From Phaeoceros laevis (lineage: Eukaryota; Anthocerotophyta; Anthocerotopsida; Notothyladales): 64,000 nt of DNA. The position numbers and the translations under genes were made by a program. The stretch is taken from contig JBNGIQ010009156.1 in assembly GCA_049999765.1 (NCBI GenBank), positions 51,883 through 115,882 on the forward strand, in the 5' to 3' direction. This document shows positions 1-9,178 of the stretch, piece after piece; within the stretch, counting starts at the first letter, position 1, and the number at the start of each line of letters is the position of its first letter. The notes under the pieces are model-generated. The model did not search any database. It was not told where the DNA came from and saw only the letters and a list, made by a program, of their open reading frames with translations.

Positions 1-1238
1 TGGGTCAAGAAGCCCTAAGTCTTTACGAAAGTATGCTTGTGGAGAATATCACTCCTGCCAATGCTGTTACGTTCGTATCCCTCCTCCAGGCATGTGCAAG
101 TGTCGGAGCTCTGCAGCAGGGTAAGCAGCTTCATGCACAGATTGAGGAAAGGGGTCTGGAAGCTGATGTGGTTGTTGGCACCAGCCTGGTGGACATGTAT
201 GCAAAGTTCGGGAACTTAGAAAATGCTCACAGGGTTTTTGAGAATCTGCCAAGTAAAAATGTGGTTACGTGGAATGCCATGATCGCAGGATACACTCAGC
301 ACGGACTCGGAGAAGAAGCCTTCACTCTGTACGCAAGTATGCAAGGAGAGGGCATCACCCCAGCCAATTCCATCACGTTTGTATGCCTTCTTCAAGCTTG
401 TGGGATTGTGGCAGCCTTGGAGATGGGGAAGGAAATCCATGCCGAGATCTTGTTGATGGGACTTGAAGCTACAGATGTACGCATGGCAAACGCTCTTATT
501 GACATGTATGGTAAATGTGGTGGCATGGTTAACGCACAACAAGTGTTTGATGCCCTTCCCAGGCGGGACAGAGTGACATGGAGTACATTGATTGCAGGTT
601 ATTCCCACCAAGGAGAGAGTGGAGCGGTATTTGATTTGTTTTGCAGGATGAGGGAAGAGGGCATAGAGCCCGATGGCATCACGTTTCTTAGCATCTTGAC
701 TGCATGCAGTCATGCTGGTCTCGTGGACAAGGGTGAGAGGTACTTCGAAGAAATGAGCAGAGATCATGACATCACTCCAACTATTGAGCACTATACTTGC
801 ATGGTTGATCTCCTTGGGCGTGCAGGACATGTGGACAAGGCCATGACGATTGCGAATACGATGCCTTTCCAACCTGATGGTATGCTGTGGAGATGCGTCT
901 TGGGTGCTTGTCAAAAATGGGGCAAGGTCGAGCTTGGAAGACAGGCATTTGAGCGTGCCCTGAGGTTGGATGAACAGGATGCTGCATCATATGTCTTGAT
1001 GTCAAACATCTATGCTGCGGCTCAAATGTGGGAAGACATGAAAGACATCCGGGCCATGAGACTCAGGGCACAAGCCTGGAAGGAGCCGGGAGAAAGCTGG
1101 TGGACTGATTACGGTGGACTTGCGCATATGTTTATGGTTGGAGAGGGAGAACATCCAGACTTACACGATATGAATGTAGAATTGAAAGCTATGTCTCTCA
1201 AAATGCAGGAAGAAGGCATTATATGGAGCTGGCTTTAG
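1..1238 (+). CDS. PPR protein, C-terminal part, E/E+ type with SWW PG box, no DYW domain
   Basis: The reading frame is open from base 3, so the gene starts upstream of the window. It has no intron here and ends at TAG 1236-1238. PLS-type PPR repeats are clear (VDMYAKFG, NVVTWNAMIAGYTQHG, IDMYGKCGG). They are followed by the E1/E2 region (ACSHAGLVDKGERYFEEM, HYTCMVDLLGRAG, SNIYAAAQMW). The PG box reads KEPGESWWTDYGG with a double tryptophan, then VGEGEHPDL and KMQEEG, where the protein stops just before a DYW domain would begin. Such proteins bind organelle RNA one base per repeat and, as a family, specify C-to-U (or U-to-C) editing sites. Without its own deaminase this one would need a DYW partner in trans. 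The WW class is from memory of PPR subgroups; the site edited cannot be told. Confidence 0.9.
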   Translation, partial: GQEALSLYESMLVENITPANAVTFVSLLQACASVGALQQGKQLHAQIEERGLEADVVVGTSLVDMYAKFGNLENAHRVFENLPSKNVVTWNAMIAGYTQHGLGEEAFTLYASMQGEGITPANSITFVCLLQACGIVAALEMGKEIHAEILLMGLEATDVRMANALIDMYGKCGGMVNAQQVFDALPRRDRVTWSTLIAGYSHQGESGAVFDLFCRMREEGIEPDGITFLSILTACSHAGLVDKGERYFEEMSRDHDITPTIEHYTCMVDLLGRAGHVDKAMTIANTMPFQPDGMLWRCVLGACQKWGKVELGRQAFERALRLDEQDAASYVLMSNIYAAAQMWEDMKDIRAMRLRAQAWKEPGESWWTDYGGLAHMFMVGEGEHPDLHDMNVELKAMSLKMQEEGIIWSWL

Positions 1239-2268
1239 GGTAATAATACCAGACATTGCACCTGTGACGTGATGGTGGACAACGGCTATAATTTGTCACA
1301 CTCTGACATCAAAGCCATAGCAGAGAATGCAGTTATGCGGGTCTGCACGCATTCCATGCAATGGTTGCAGGATAGGTTCAACGTTGACTTGGTGAGGAAA
1401 CTGAGGAAACTCTGAGCCTGTATGGGAATATGCAACTGATCATGTGAGGCTGTCAAGGATCTGTAGGCAACAGCTAGTCAAGACTATGAGGCCAAAAACC
1501 GGCATTACCCCTAGTTTTGAACAGCATTGCAAATTGCAAGGTTGATCCCTGTCCATCCCTTAGTGGACAATGCTGAAGGTCGGTATGTGTAGGCCTCCGC
1601 AGGATGTTTCTACGCCATTGAATCAGGTGGAAACGTAGCACGGAATGCAACCCAATCCACAGACAGTGGAGTTGGGCATATTTGAAGCACCAAGGACAGC
1701 CATCTCAACGCTATATGTGCTTCCAGTGAAACAACCCTGAACCTTTTCATGTTCTTCTCGATGGGGAGGTTTTCGTGCCGTTTTACAGGGTGAGACTGAG
1801 TGCTTTGCCTCATCCTACATATAGACAAGGCAACTACATATTCAATCATGACATATTCGCATATGTATGTTTCTCGAACTTGTACATGAAGGGGACAGAG
1901 ATCTCGAGGCCTGCTGGTTAAGAACAATTTCACTTGTTGGGATATAGTTTGGCATCTGTGTTCTTGAGAAGCGCTCCGACGGCCTTGCAGCTCGCCGGGA
2001 TCCGGATGGCCTGCACAGGACAGAGAAGGGAACTCATCCCTCCATAATACATGTAAGAGAGCGCTAGCTAACAGTTTCCTGGGACACCATTCGTTGGCAA
2101 ATTCTGAAGTTGCAGACTCGAGAGGAGCCCATGGCCAATTGGGACTGGCCAGCAGCACAATCGGTGAGATCATGCTTGGAATTCAACCTGCATGATTCAG
2201 TACCTGCATATATGACAGCAGGGAAAAAGCTCATAGACGTATCAGACTGCTGACAGACGTCAATGTAG
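1239..2268. other. Intergenic, no gene recognised
   Basis: This holds the 3' flank of the PPR gene. The PPR frame stays open for 58 further codons past its TAG (to TGA 1413-1415), but the translation does not resemble a DYW domain. A 187-codon minus-strand open frame (1610-2173) has no recognisable motif. Confidence 0.6.
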
Positions 2269-2348
2269 CAGGTTCATTGGTTGTCAAAGAAAGATGCCAT
2301 CTTTCTTTGACTACCAATGGCATCTTTCTTTGACTACCAATGAACCTG
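2269..2348. repeat. Fold-back (inverted) repeat with an extra direct copy
   Basis: Bases 2269-2299 and 2318-2348 are inverted copies of each other (31 bases, one mismatch seen). Between them lies 2300-2317. The sequence 2295-2317 is also a direct repeat of 2318-2340. The stretch therefore holds three copies of one 23-base core, one inverted and two tandem. RNA from it would form a long near-perfect hairpin. It may be a small fold-back element or a young small-RNA precursor; neither is proven. Confidence 0.85.
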
Positions 2349-2860
2349 TGCAATGTTTATTTCAAGTGTGTGCTTGGGCAGAAGCCGAAGAACTGGCCTG
2401 GTCATGATTTCATATCAAGCTCATCTGGATCACCATCCAAGGAACCCCCTGCCAAGGCCAGCAATTAGCAAATTGTGGAAAGAGCTTCAAAGATACTGGA
2501 TGTATAAATCTGCCACTTGCGCGGTTTGCGCATGCGATACTCGCGAAGGTTCACCTCCCTTCTTCCACAATTATGTCCAAAAAAAGCGCCGTGCAGTCTG
2601 TCCGTCGAACGTGGTTAGAGCATCAATGTGTCAACAATACAGGTCTCCATGTGTGACCAAAAACCACATTCAGAGCCTGTACTGATAACACGTCCAGCTC
2701 AGGAAGTGTGCCCAAGATGAAGAAAAGAAGTGGAAGCTTTACTCTGGCACGATACACCAATAGCAAGGTCTCAATTATAAATGGCACAAAAGATTATAGA
2801 AAACCAGCAGCCTCTCTTAGACGGGCAAGTATGGGGTATATGCCGATGGGTGGCTATCGT
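2349..2860. other. Intergenic, no gene recognised
   Basis: Short open frames on both strands lack any family resemblance. I see no RNA gene or repeat here. Confidence 0.5.
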
Positions 2861-3513
2861 GAACACAGCTTGCACGTTATCCAGGTTGATGTCTTCCTCC
2901 TCGTATAGTGTAACTGGAATGTAGTTTTTCCTCAACCACTCACCTTTTCGGATTCCAGCACTGTAAGCCGCTGCACAAATCGCACAGCTGTCAACGGTAT
3001 TGACAACACAAGCTACACCCGCTGTCTGAAAGATCCAGCAACTTGTGCACTGCAATCAGGAACAATCTGAAGCTCATCCTTAAGATACAACTTACATTAA
3101 TACATTCCGAGGACCCGTTTGGGGACAAAAAAAATCCCAATTAGGCCTCTGACGCCAAGAAGAATGTCGTGCTTTAATCACCTGATGGAAGAGTCACATC
3201 CTTTAAAATTTTAAATTCAGCTCAACTTGTTCATGTCCAAGATAAACTAGTCTCGGATCAAGAGCAATTTAGCTGCTCTTAGTTACAAACCTAAGACGAT
3301 TTGAGCCAGGTTGCAGCTGGCACAATGAGGACATCCGGATCCTACGAAAGTTTGCCTCTTTTCATGGCAGCAGACCCTGCTATAAAATTGGGACATCGAC
3401 TTGTAACAACAGTTCATATTACTTGGATTGTCATGTTTCAGAGGCAGGTGTGGGATTCTCGCAAGTGCACGCTGATGTGCTCTGGGCAGTTCAAGGGCAA
3501 CGAAATTTCCATG
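2861..3513 (-). pseudogene. Relic of a CBL-interacting protein kinase (CIPK/SnRK3) gene
   Basis: On the minus strand, 2861-2952 encodes GEWLRKNYIPVTLYEEEDIN followed by LDNVQAVF. This matches the stretch between the kinase domain and the NAF motif of plant CIPKs (pattern EWFKK-Y-P...EEDINLDDV-AVF). A second minus-strand stretch (about 3432-3513) weakly resembles the end of the kinase domain (RALARIPHL, compare RLLARILDP), with doubtful frame. No catalytic motifs, NAF motif or regulatory tail can be found on either side, so this is best read as a decayed or dispersed fragment. The 2861-2952 match is fairly convincing; the rest is guesswork. Confidence 0.45.
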
Positions 3514-4411
3514 GCGCACATGTACAAGCAAATGAGAAGCTGTTAAAAGATGTCCAGAACACGAAGAAGATGACGTAAAATCTGCAGGAAGCCACAAAAG
3601 AAGATAATGTCAGCTTCTCCTGCCCTCTCAAGCGACCCGTCTCCTAACCAGGCTCCTCGTAAGATCGCAGAAGTTGGAGCTTCTTGTTGTGGGCTCACGA
3701 CGATGTTTGAGGGGAAAGGTCGTCTGACTTGGTGCTAAACTTAAGTCCACGACAAAAGTCAAGCAAACAAACGACAAAGTTTTGGTCCTGTTCAAAGTCC
3801 TTGGCCGAAGACAAAATCAGATCAAAGTTACTACATGTGGTGCAATCATGCATATCATTCCTAAAAGTACCTTACCAAATCGGCCGATTTGGTAAGGTAC
3901 CTTACTCCAACTTTTGAAGTGAGTGCAAAGAATCTCAAATAGAGTATGATAGAAGGAAGCAATGTCTCAAGGGGTCACATGATACTCTGATACACCAAGT
4001 CACATATAGAGAAATCGTCAAATGTGCGCATGCGCAACCCAGTGTGACGCTTAGAACTTCGTTTTCTTCTTCGTTTCCTTCCCAGCAAAGCGAACTTTTT
4101 GCGCAAGACAAGTCACTCGCTCATGAACACGATAAGTAGAGTACAATGCACTGCAAGGTCTCGATGTCGTCCTGTTGAAGTCATGGAAGTCGAGGAAGCA
4201 CGCACTCTGGCGCCCTCCATGGCTGTCTCTAAATATATCCCCTCCTCCAGCAGCTACACCCAATCCCGGACCCAGCGGCGCCATCTCCATCGACATCTCA
4301 TCCCCTCTGTTGGCGGCGCTGGTTTCTGCCTGCTCGAGTGAGCGATTTTCACACGAATTTGAAGCCGGCAGTTTCTGTAGAAGAAGCTGCTGCACCGCGG
4401 CCGCGGGTATC
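3514..4411. other. Intergenic region upstream of the subtilase fragment
   Basis: No coding sequence is recognised. It contains the 34-base palindrome at 3867-3900 and the presumed promoter and 5' leader of the subtilase gene that begins at 4412. Confidence 0.5.
3867..3900. repeat. Perfect 34-base palindrome
   Basis: The sequence runs GTACCTTACCAAATCGG and then its exact reverse complement, with no spacer. All 17 base pairs match, and symmetry stops at both flanks (A before, C after). It could be a miniature element footprint, a dimeric protein-binding site or a head-to-head duplication scar. No neighbouring gene explains it. Confidence 0.95.
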
Positions 4412-5107
4412 ATGGCGAGACGTCCAGGCTTGCCGGCGTACGCGTGCCGTGTGTTGGCGCTGCTATGTCTCGCTCCACTGCTGAGCACATGGCAAGCTGC
4501 CGCTGCGGCGGATCCTTGTCTTCAGGTTAGCCGAGCGATCATGCTTCAGCGCTAGCTATACAGCTCTGGCCATGGATTTGGAGTTTCAGGATTTTTTGTA
4601 TACCACATTCGAGTTGGATTCGTCAAAATTTTCAGTAGCGCAAGGATTGGATTTGTGGGCAATGGCTGAAACTCCCATTTCTGGCGCCGTGCTCTGGTCT
4701 TTGATTTGTTGGCAGGTTTATGTGGTGCACATGGGAAGCAAATGCGACAAGCATAAATCGAAAACTGTGTCTGAGCATCATGATCTGCAGCTCGCTTCAG
4801 TCATGGAAGGGTTAGCACCTCTATCTGCGCTGCATTCAACAGGCCTTGCTGTACCGGAAACATTGTGCTCCAAGACTTGCTTATGAATGATCACATTCAG
4901 GGCTGAGGTTGTGCTTTCTTGTTCTGCCGCAGCGTTGAAGGTACCAGGCATCCGATTCTTCACCACTACCACGCGTCATTCCCAGGCTTTTCCGCTAAGA
5001 TGGCATCGCCTCATGCCCATGCTTTGAACGATGCCTTGAAAGCCTCTGATCTCGGGAAAGGCTACACAAGCTCCGTAGCAGGAGTGCATTTCTGGTTTAA
5101 CCCCTAA
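4412..5107 (+). pseudogene. Subtilisin-like serine protease (SBT), N-terminal fragment, interrupted
   Basis: Exon 1 (4412-4525) encodes a signal peptide: a basic start, then RVLALLCLAPLL, then AAAADPCLQ. Exon 2 (4716-4810) starts VYVVHMG, the opening of the inhibitor-I9 propeptide of plant subtilases. Exon 3 (from 4933) continues it with HPILHHYHASFPGFSAKM, matching the family pattern Y-H-FxGFAAKM. Splice sites are GT-AG and phases agree. Exon 3 then runs into a small inverted-repeat element (5094-5356) and stops at 5107, exactly where PGVVSVFP should follow. No catalytic Asp, His or Ser domain is seen downstream. Family members are secreted proteases. This copy can encode only signal peptide and propeptide and is probably dead. 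Confidence 0.75.
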
Positions 5108-5356
5108 ACGACAGCTTCACAAACAAATATGGGAGGTTTGTGCTGTCCATTGGCGAGCGGTGCACATGCTCAAGCGGCACCCTTTCCTAAACGACAGCTT
5201 CACAAACAAATATGGGAGGTTTGTGCTGTCCATTGGCGAGCGGTGCACATGCTCAAGCGGCACCCTTTCCTTCGTTTGAGAGGCAGAACGGGCACGGACC
5301 GGGTGGCTCGAAACGGAACAGGCGCAATTTGGCCCGCTACCGTTTAGGGGTTAACC
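5094..5356. mobile_element. Small non-autonomous element with terminal inverted repeats, inserted in the subtilase exon
   Basis: The left end (5094-5110) reads GGTTTAACCCCTAAACG. The right end (5341-5356) reads CGTTTAGGGGTTAACC, its reverse complement except for one T. The interior holds two tandem 83-base units (5103-5268) and about 70 unique bases. There is no transposase. I could not define a convincing target-site duplication. A MITE-like DNA element is the simplest reading. Its insertion point coincides with the loss of subtilase homology. Confidence 0.6.
5103..5268. repeat. Tandem duplication, 2 x 83 bases
   Basis: Copies 5103-5185 and 5186-5268 look identical base for base. Each contains CCTAAACGACAGCTTCACAA at its start. 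The perfect identity implies a very recent duplication or a conserved element structure. The repeat begins inside the left inverted terminus of the element. Confidence 0.95.
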
Positions 5357-5740
5357 TTGGTACTTTCACTACTCCACATCCGTTTGGGGTAGTCCAGCAC
5401 ACAAGCCCTCGGCTGCAGGGCACAACAGACTTGCCCCAAAGTGTAACTTTTGCCAACGTCCCAAATGAAACTTGATATGGCATGCATGCCGCATGTCCTG
5501 CACGTCCTCTATGTACATAAAATGTTTTGTGCTTGGGCATGCCGCATAGTCATACTTGCGAAAAACGCCCATCTATGCGCCAGGGCATGCGAATGGAATC
5601 ATAATAGTAATACTATTTTGTTTTGGGCAAAGGGAGAGGTATTATTATTAAAGTTGGCTGACACCCTAGAGGGGCCATGCGACCAAACACAAACCGCAAG
5701 ACACTTTCGAGGTGGTGGCAGGAGACCCGGATACTCATAT
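5357..5740. other. Spacer upstream of U6, no gene
   Basis: No recognisable coding sequence, and subtilase homology does not resume after the element. Short open frames on both strands have no family features. Confidence 0.5.
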
Positions 5741-5780
5741 ACCCCATATTGCTCGCGCGATGTTTTATCCTTGGTATATA
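5741..5780 (+). promoter_or_regulatory. Pol III-type U6 promoter: USE and TATA box
   Basis: A match to the plant upstream sequence element RTCCCACATCG lies at 5741-5751 (ACCCCATATTG, 8 of 11). TATATA lies at 5775-5780, 25-30 bases before the RNA start. The gap between the two boxes is 23 bases. In plants this short spacing marks RNA polymerase III snRNA genes; the Pol II class is about ten bases wider. Confidence 0.75.
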
Positions 5781-5804
5781 GTCCAGAATGCGCCTTCTTA
5801 TATT

Positions 5805-5824
5805 GTCCCTTCGGGGACATCCGT

Positions 5825-5856
<32 letters not shown>

Positions 5857-5906
5857 GGCCCCTGCGCAAGGATGACACGCACAAATCGAGAAATGGTCCA
5901 AATTTT
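5805..5906 (+). ncRNA. U6: U6 spliceosomal snRNA
   Basis: The sequence is nearly identical to plant U6. It has the 5' stem-loop GTCCCTTCGGGGAC, the invariant ATACAGAGA box that pairs with 5' splice sites, the AGC triad, and the GGAACGATACAGAGAAGATT and AATCGAGAAATGGTCC blocks. The one difference I see from the usual plant sequence is CCGTTAAAA for CCGATAAAA. Length is 102 bases. With USE and TATA upstream and a T run downstream it looks functional. It acts in the catalytic core of the major spliceosome. Confidence 0.97.
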
Positions 5907-5909
5907 TTT
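5903..5909 (+). terminator. Pol III terminator (T7)
   Basis: A run of seven T follows the U6 3' end directly, the normal RNA polymerase III stop signal. Confidence 0.85.
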
Positions 5910-6707
5910 CATGATCCTCCCGGCACTCTCGTCTCCTTGGTCGCTTGTTGCACCGGGATTGCGATACACCTCCGCTGGTTTCCGCCTTGCCTCCTTTCTT
6001 AGGAAGGGCTCGTGAGATAAGTTACCCGAGTGTCAAGTTAGGGCCCAGGCCATGCTGTTCCCGAGATGGAGAAAGTGGCCAAAGAAACTCCTTGACTGCG
6101 TCAGGGTGAACATTCCATTTCGCAAGCATCGGGATTCCAGGAACTTTTCGGTCTCATGGCTTGACCAAGCTGAGATTTCCTTTGAGTTCCGACATGTGTG
6201 ACGCTGCGAGGCTACTGGTGGCTGCCGAATTTACATGTATGAATCGAATGTTGTCCTAGATGTACCTTTCTTTGCTCTTGTTTTTTGTGCGCTCCAGACA
6301 GAAGACGAGGGCATAACCTTGTCTGACCGGAAGATTTGGATGCAGGTTACGTGCTTAATCCGCGATGGTTGTTTCATCGCACGAAGAAAACTTTCATGTT
6401 TAAGCCTGCAATTAGCTGCTGATTGCCGTAAGTTCTTTGAGGAGAGGTACCAAGCATTATGATACCAAGCTCGGCTCCTCGGGGTATGGAGAGGGGCCGT
6501 GCTGCTGGTCAGCGACTCTGGCATCAAGGCGTTCGGAGGAAGTGCAAGGGCAGCAGCAGGTATAAAATCCTACTGAGGTGTGCTTTGCTCCCACAGGGAA
6601 TCAAAGGTCTTTGAAGAAGTGACACCGTGCATACATCTACATGTGTTGTGACCTACTAGCTGGGTGTCAAGAGAGTGCATCTGTAGGTCGATCTAGTCTC
6701 AGGAAAG
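5910..6707. other. Spacer and upstream region of the F-box/kelch gene
   Basis: No gene is recognised. A 75-codon open frame at 6235-6462 has no known motif. The promoter and 5' leader of the gene at 6708 should lie in the 3' half. Confidence 0.5.
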
Positions 6708-8351
6708 ATGTGTTTCAAGTTGGTATCTGGTGTTCCTGCTCGGTCTGAGAGACCTGTCCTTATGAGTCGCACAGAAGGAGATCACGGAAAAGCTTTCATC
6801 TCAGATGCAGGAAGAGAACTCATTCCAGGCCTCATGGACGATGTTGCAGTGCTCTGCCTAGCCCGGGTTGCAAGAAGCATGCTACCCACCTTGTCTATGG
6901 TGTGCAAGGCATGGAGGAAGGTGGTGAGGGCCTCAAGCTATCCTTCCCTCCGACAGCAGGTGCGTGAATTCAGCCTGCACATGCATAAAAATTGGATGTC
7001 TCCAGGCCATTCAACATTTGCTGCAGCCAGATAGAGGTTCCCAGGAAGCACAAACTTGGGCTGAGCCATTCTGTGGTTTTTACGTAGTGGTTGCCCAGGC
7101 CTTTGTCTGATGTTGAGAACTGTTCCATCCTACCTGTACAGGTGCGATCCTCGGAGGGGTGGATGTATGTGCTAGCAGAGACATCTGCCAGCTCCCCTCT
7201 GGCTGCTTTCGATCCAAGAGCCAACAAATGGCACAATCTTCCTCCCACGCCAGGCCACTCTGAGCAGCAGCGGTGGCAAGGATTTGCTTGCGTGGCGGTG
7301 GGATGTTGTCTCTACCTTCTGGGAGGGGTTTACCAGACCTTGAACGAGAAGACTCTGAAGTGGAACGAAGGTAAGGATCTGTACCAAGTTTATTCCCTCA
7401 GCATCAGTGCCTCATGTCTGCCACCTTCTTCACCCTATATCCTTTGATCAACGCATGCTCCATCCTTGTAGGTGTGGTCTCTGCGGATGTCAAGGTCTAC
7501 AACGCCCAAACAAATACTTGGTCGAAAATCGCAAGCATGAACGCTCCTCGGAGCTGGTTCGCAGCCACCGTTATTGGAAACAGGATATACGTGGCCGGCG
7601 GGCAGGGAAGGAGCCGCTTCCTCGACTGCGCGGAAGTTTACGACACCAAAGAGGAGGTGTGGCGTCCAATCCAGAGCATGAATTGTGTGCGGTTCAGCTC
7701 CAGTGGAGTCACTTTGGATGGACAGTTCTGGGTAGTTGCCGGGGAGTACATGAGGAGCGCCCGTGAGGACCGGCCCCGCAGAGCTTCAGCGGAAGTCTAC
7801 GATCCGCAGTCGGATTCATGGAGGACAGTGGAAGACATGTGGCTTGATTGCGACAAGGTTGGAGTTTATTCGATATCCTTTCAACACTTTCATGCATTCC
7901 CTCATTCGTTGACTCAGGAATGTGCATAGTCGCTGGAACTCAAATCATTCATTGTCTGTCGGTTTCTGGACCACAGGTGCCAGGACCCAACACGGTCATG
8001 TATGGAAGACTCATAGTTATCCACTACAACAAGGTGATGGCTTACGACCAGAAAACGAACAGCTGGATGCAGCTTGGCCATGTTGCAGGCGGAGATAGCC
8101 AAAACAAGCCCTCTTCCCGATTCGGGTTCGCATGCCAGAGCCTGGAGGGGCAGCTGTACATCATCGGTGGCGCCAGGGAGTCCTGGCAGACTCGCCATCG
8201 CTGCCATGTCCAGGCCCTCAACTCGGTTGAGGTTTGTAGCAATGTGAGGTGTAGCAAGGTGGCCGAGCCCCGGCCTCTGCAGTGGAGACAGGTTGCAGAT
8301 CTGAGGGGAAGTGGGGGCACTGTGTTGGCTTCTGCTGTTATCCACCTCTGA
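6708..8351 (+). CDS. F-box/kelch-repeat protein
   Basis: Four exons join in phase: 6708-6959, 7142-7370, 7472-7857, 7977-8351 (413 residues). Exon 1 carries the F-box (LIPGLMDDVAVLCLARV, then LSMVCKAWRKVV). The rest carries kelch repeats, each with a paired glycine and a later Tyr/Trp: LYLLGGVY, IYVAGGQGRSRFLDCAEVYD, EVYDPQSDSWRTV, LYIIGGARESW. The F-box wording is closest to the Arabidopsis At1g67480/At1g55270 group, from memory. Family members are substrate receptors of SCF ubiquitin ligases: the F-box binds SKP1/ASK and the kelch propeller holds the target. The target is unknown. A second in-frame ATG at 6762 could be the true start. It converges with the LAZY gene downstream. Confidence 0.92.
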
Positions 8352-9178
8352 TGACATTGCTAGCATAGCAAAACTCCATATTAGCGTTCTCCGTCGAACA
8401 GCAGCAGAATCTAGAAGTAAACTGTATTTCAAAGGCAACGAGCCCAAAGGACAGGAGCACTGATTCCATTTCAGAGTGTTCTATGCTCTTAGTGATATGA
8501 ATTTAGTCACAGGTCTTCGAAGTTCTCAGCAATCCGAAATTATCTGGGAGGTTGAGTTTGTCACTGGTTTTGAGATATCAACAAATGCACCAGTGTTTTT
8601 CTTCCGAGTGTAAGGCACAAAGTCAGGATCAATGGCCTCTAAACATCACCGTTTTTCGTTCTGCTCTAATCCATTTCAGATGCAACCTCGTCCGGAAGAC
8701 AGCACAGCGGGAATACTTCTTCCTCATTTCCGTAAGAACATCTAAACATGTTTGTGCATTAATGCCATGCCTCCATAACGCATATCCATATTTTATATAT
8801 TTAACATTACAGCGGGATTGGCAATGCCAGTGACTGTACGAAGGACAAAGCCAGAAATTCTGCAGAGTGTATCATTCTCGGCAAATGCACCTCGTCAAAT
8901 GCAGTAGTATGTAAAATGTACATCCTGACAATAAACGTCAGCATGCCTTCAGATTGTTTTGTTGTCGATAGCTTGGTGTGTCCCCGATGCTAATATATGC
9001 TGAAACATGATGAAAGGATTACAAGAGGTTCGGGACCGCGAAACGGGCGAAGTAGTCCCGTTGGTGTCCGCATCAGAGAGAAGCTCCTGTTGTATCGTCG
9101 CCGGACGCAGGGTTCGGTAGTCTCGTGCTGGATGGTGGTGGTCAAGGTCAGAAATTCCGCTGTTGGTGTCACAGGTCT
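8352..9178. other. Space between convergent F-box and LAZY genes
   Basis: This should hold both 3' untranslated regions. No further coding sequence is recognised. Confidence 0.55.

Noticed and set aside
1610-2173. 187-codon minus-strand open frame
   Set aside because: The composition is mixed, with no domain, signal or repeat; it lies in the 3' flank of a PPR gene and has no splice partners I can recognise.
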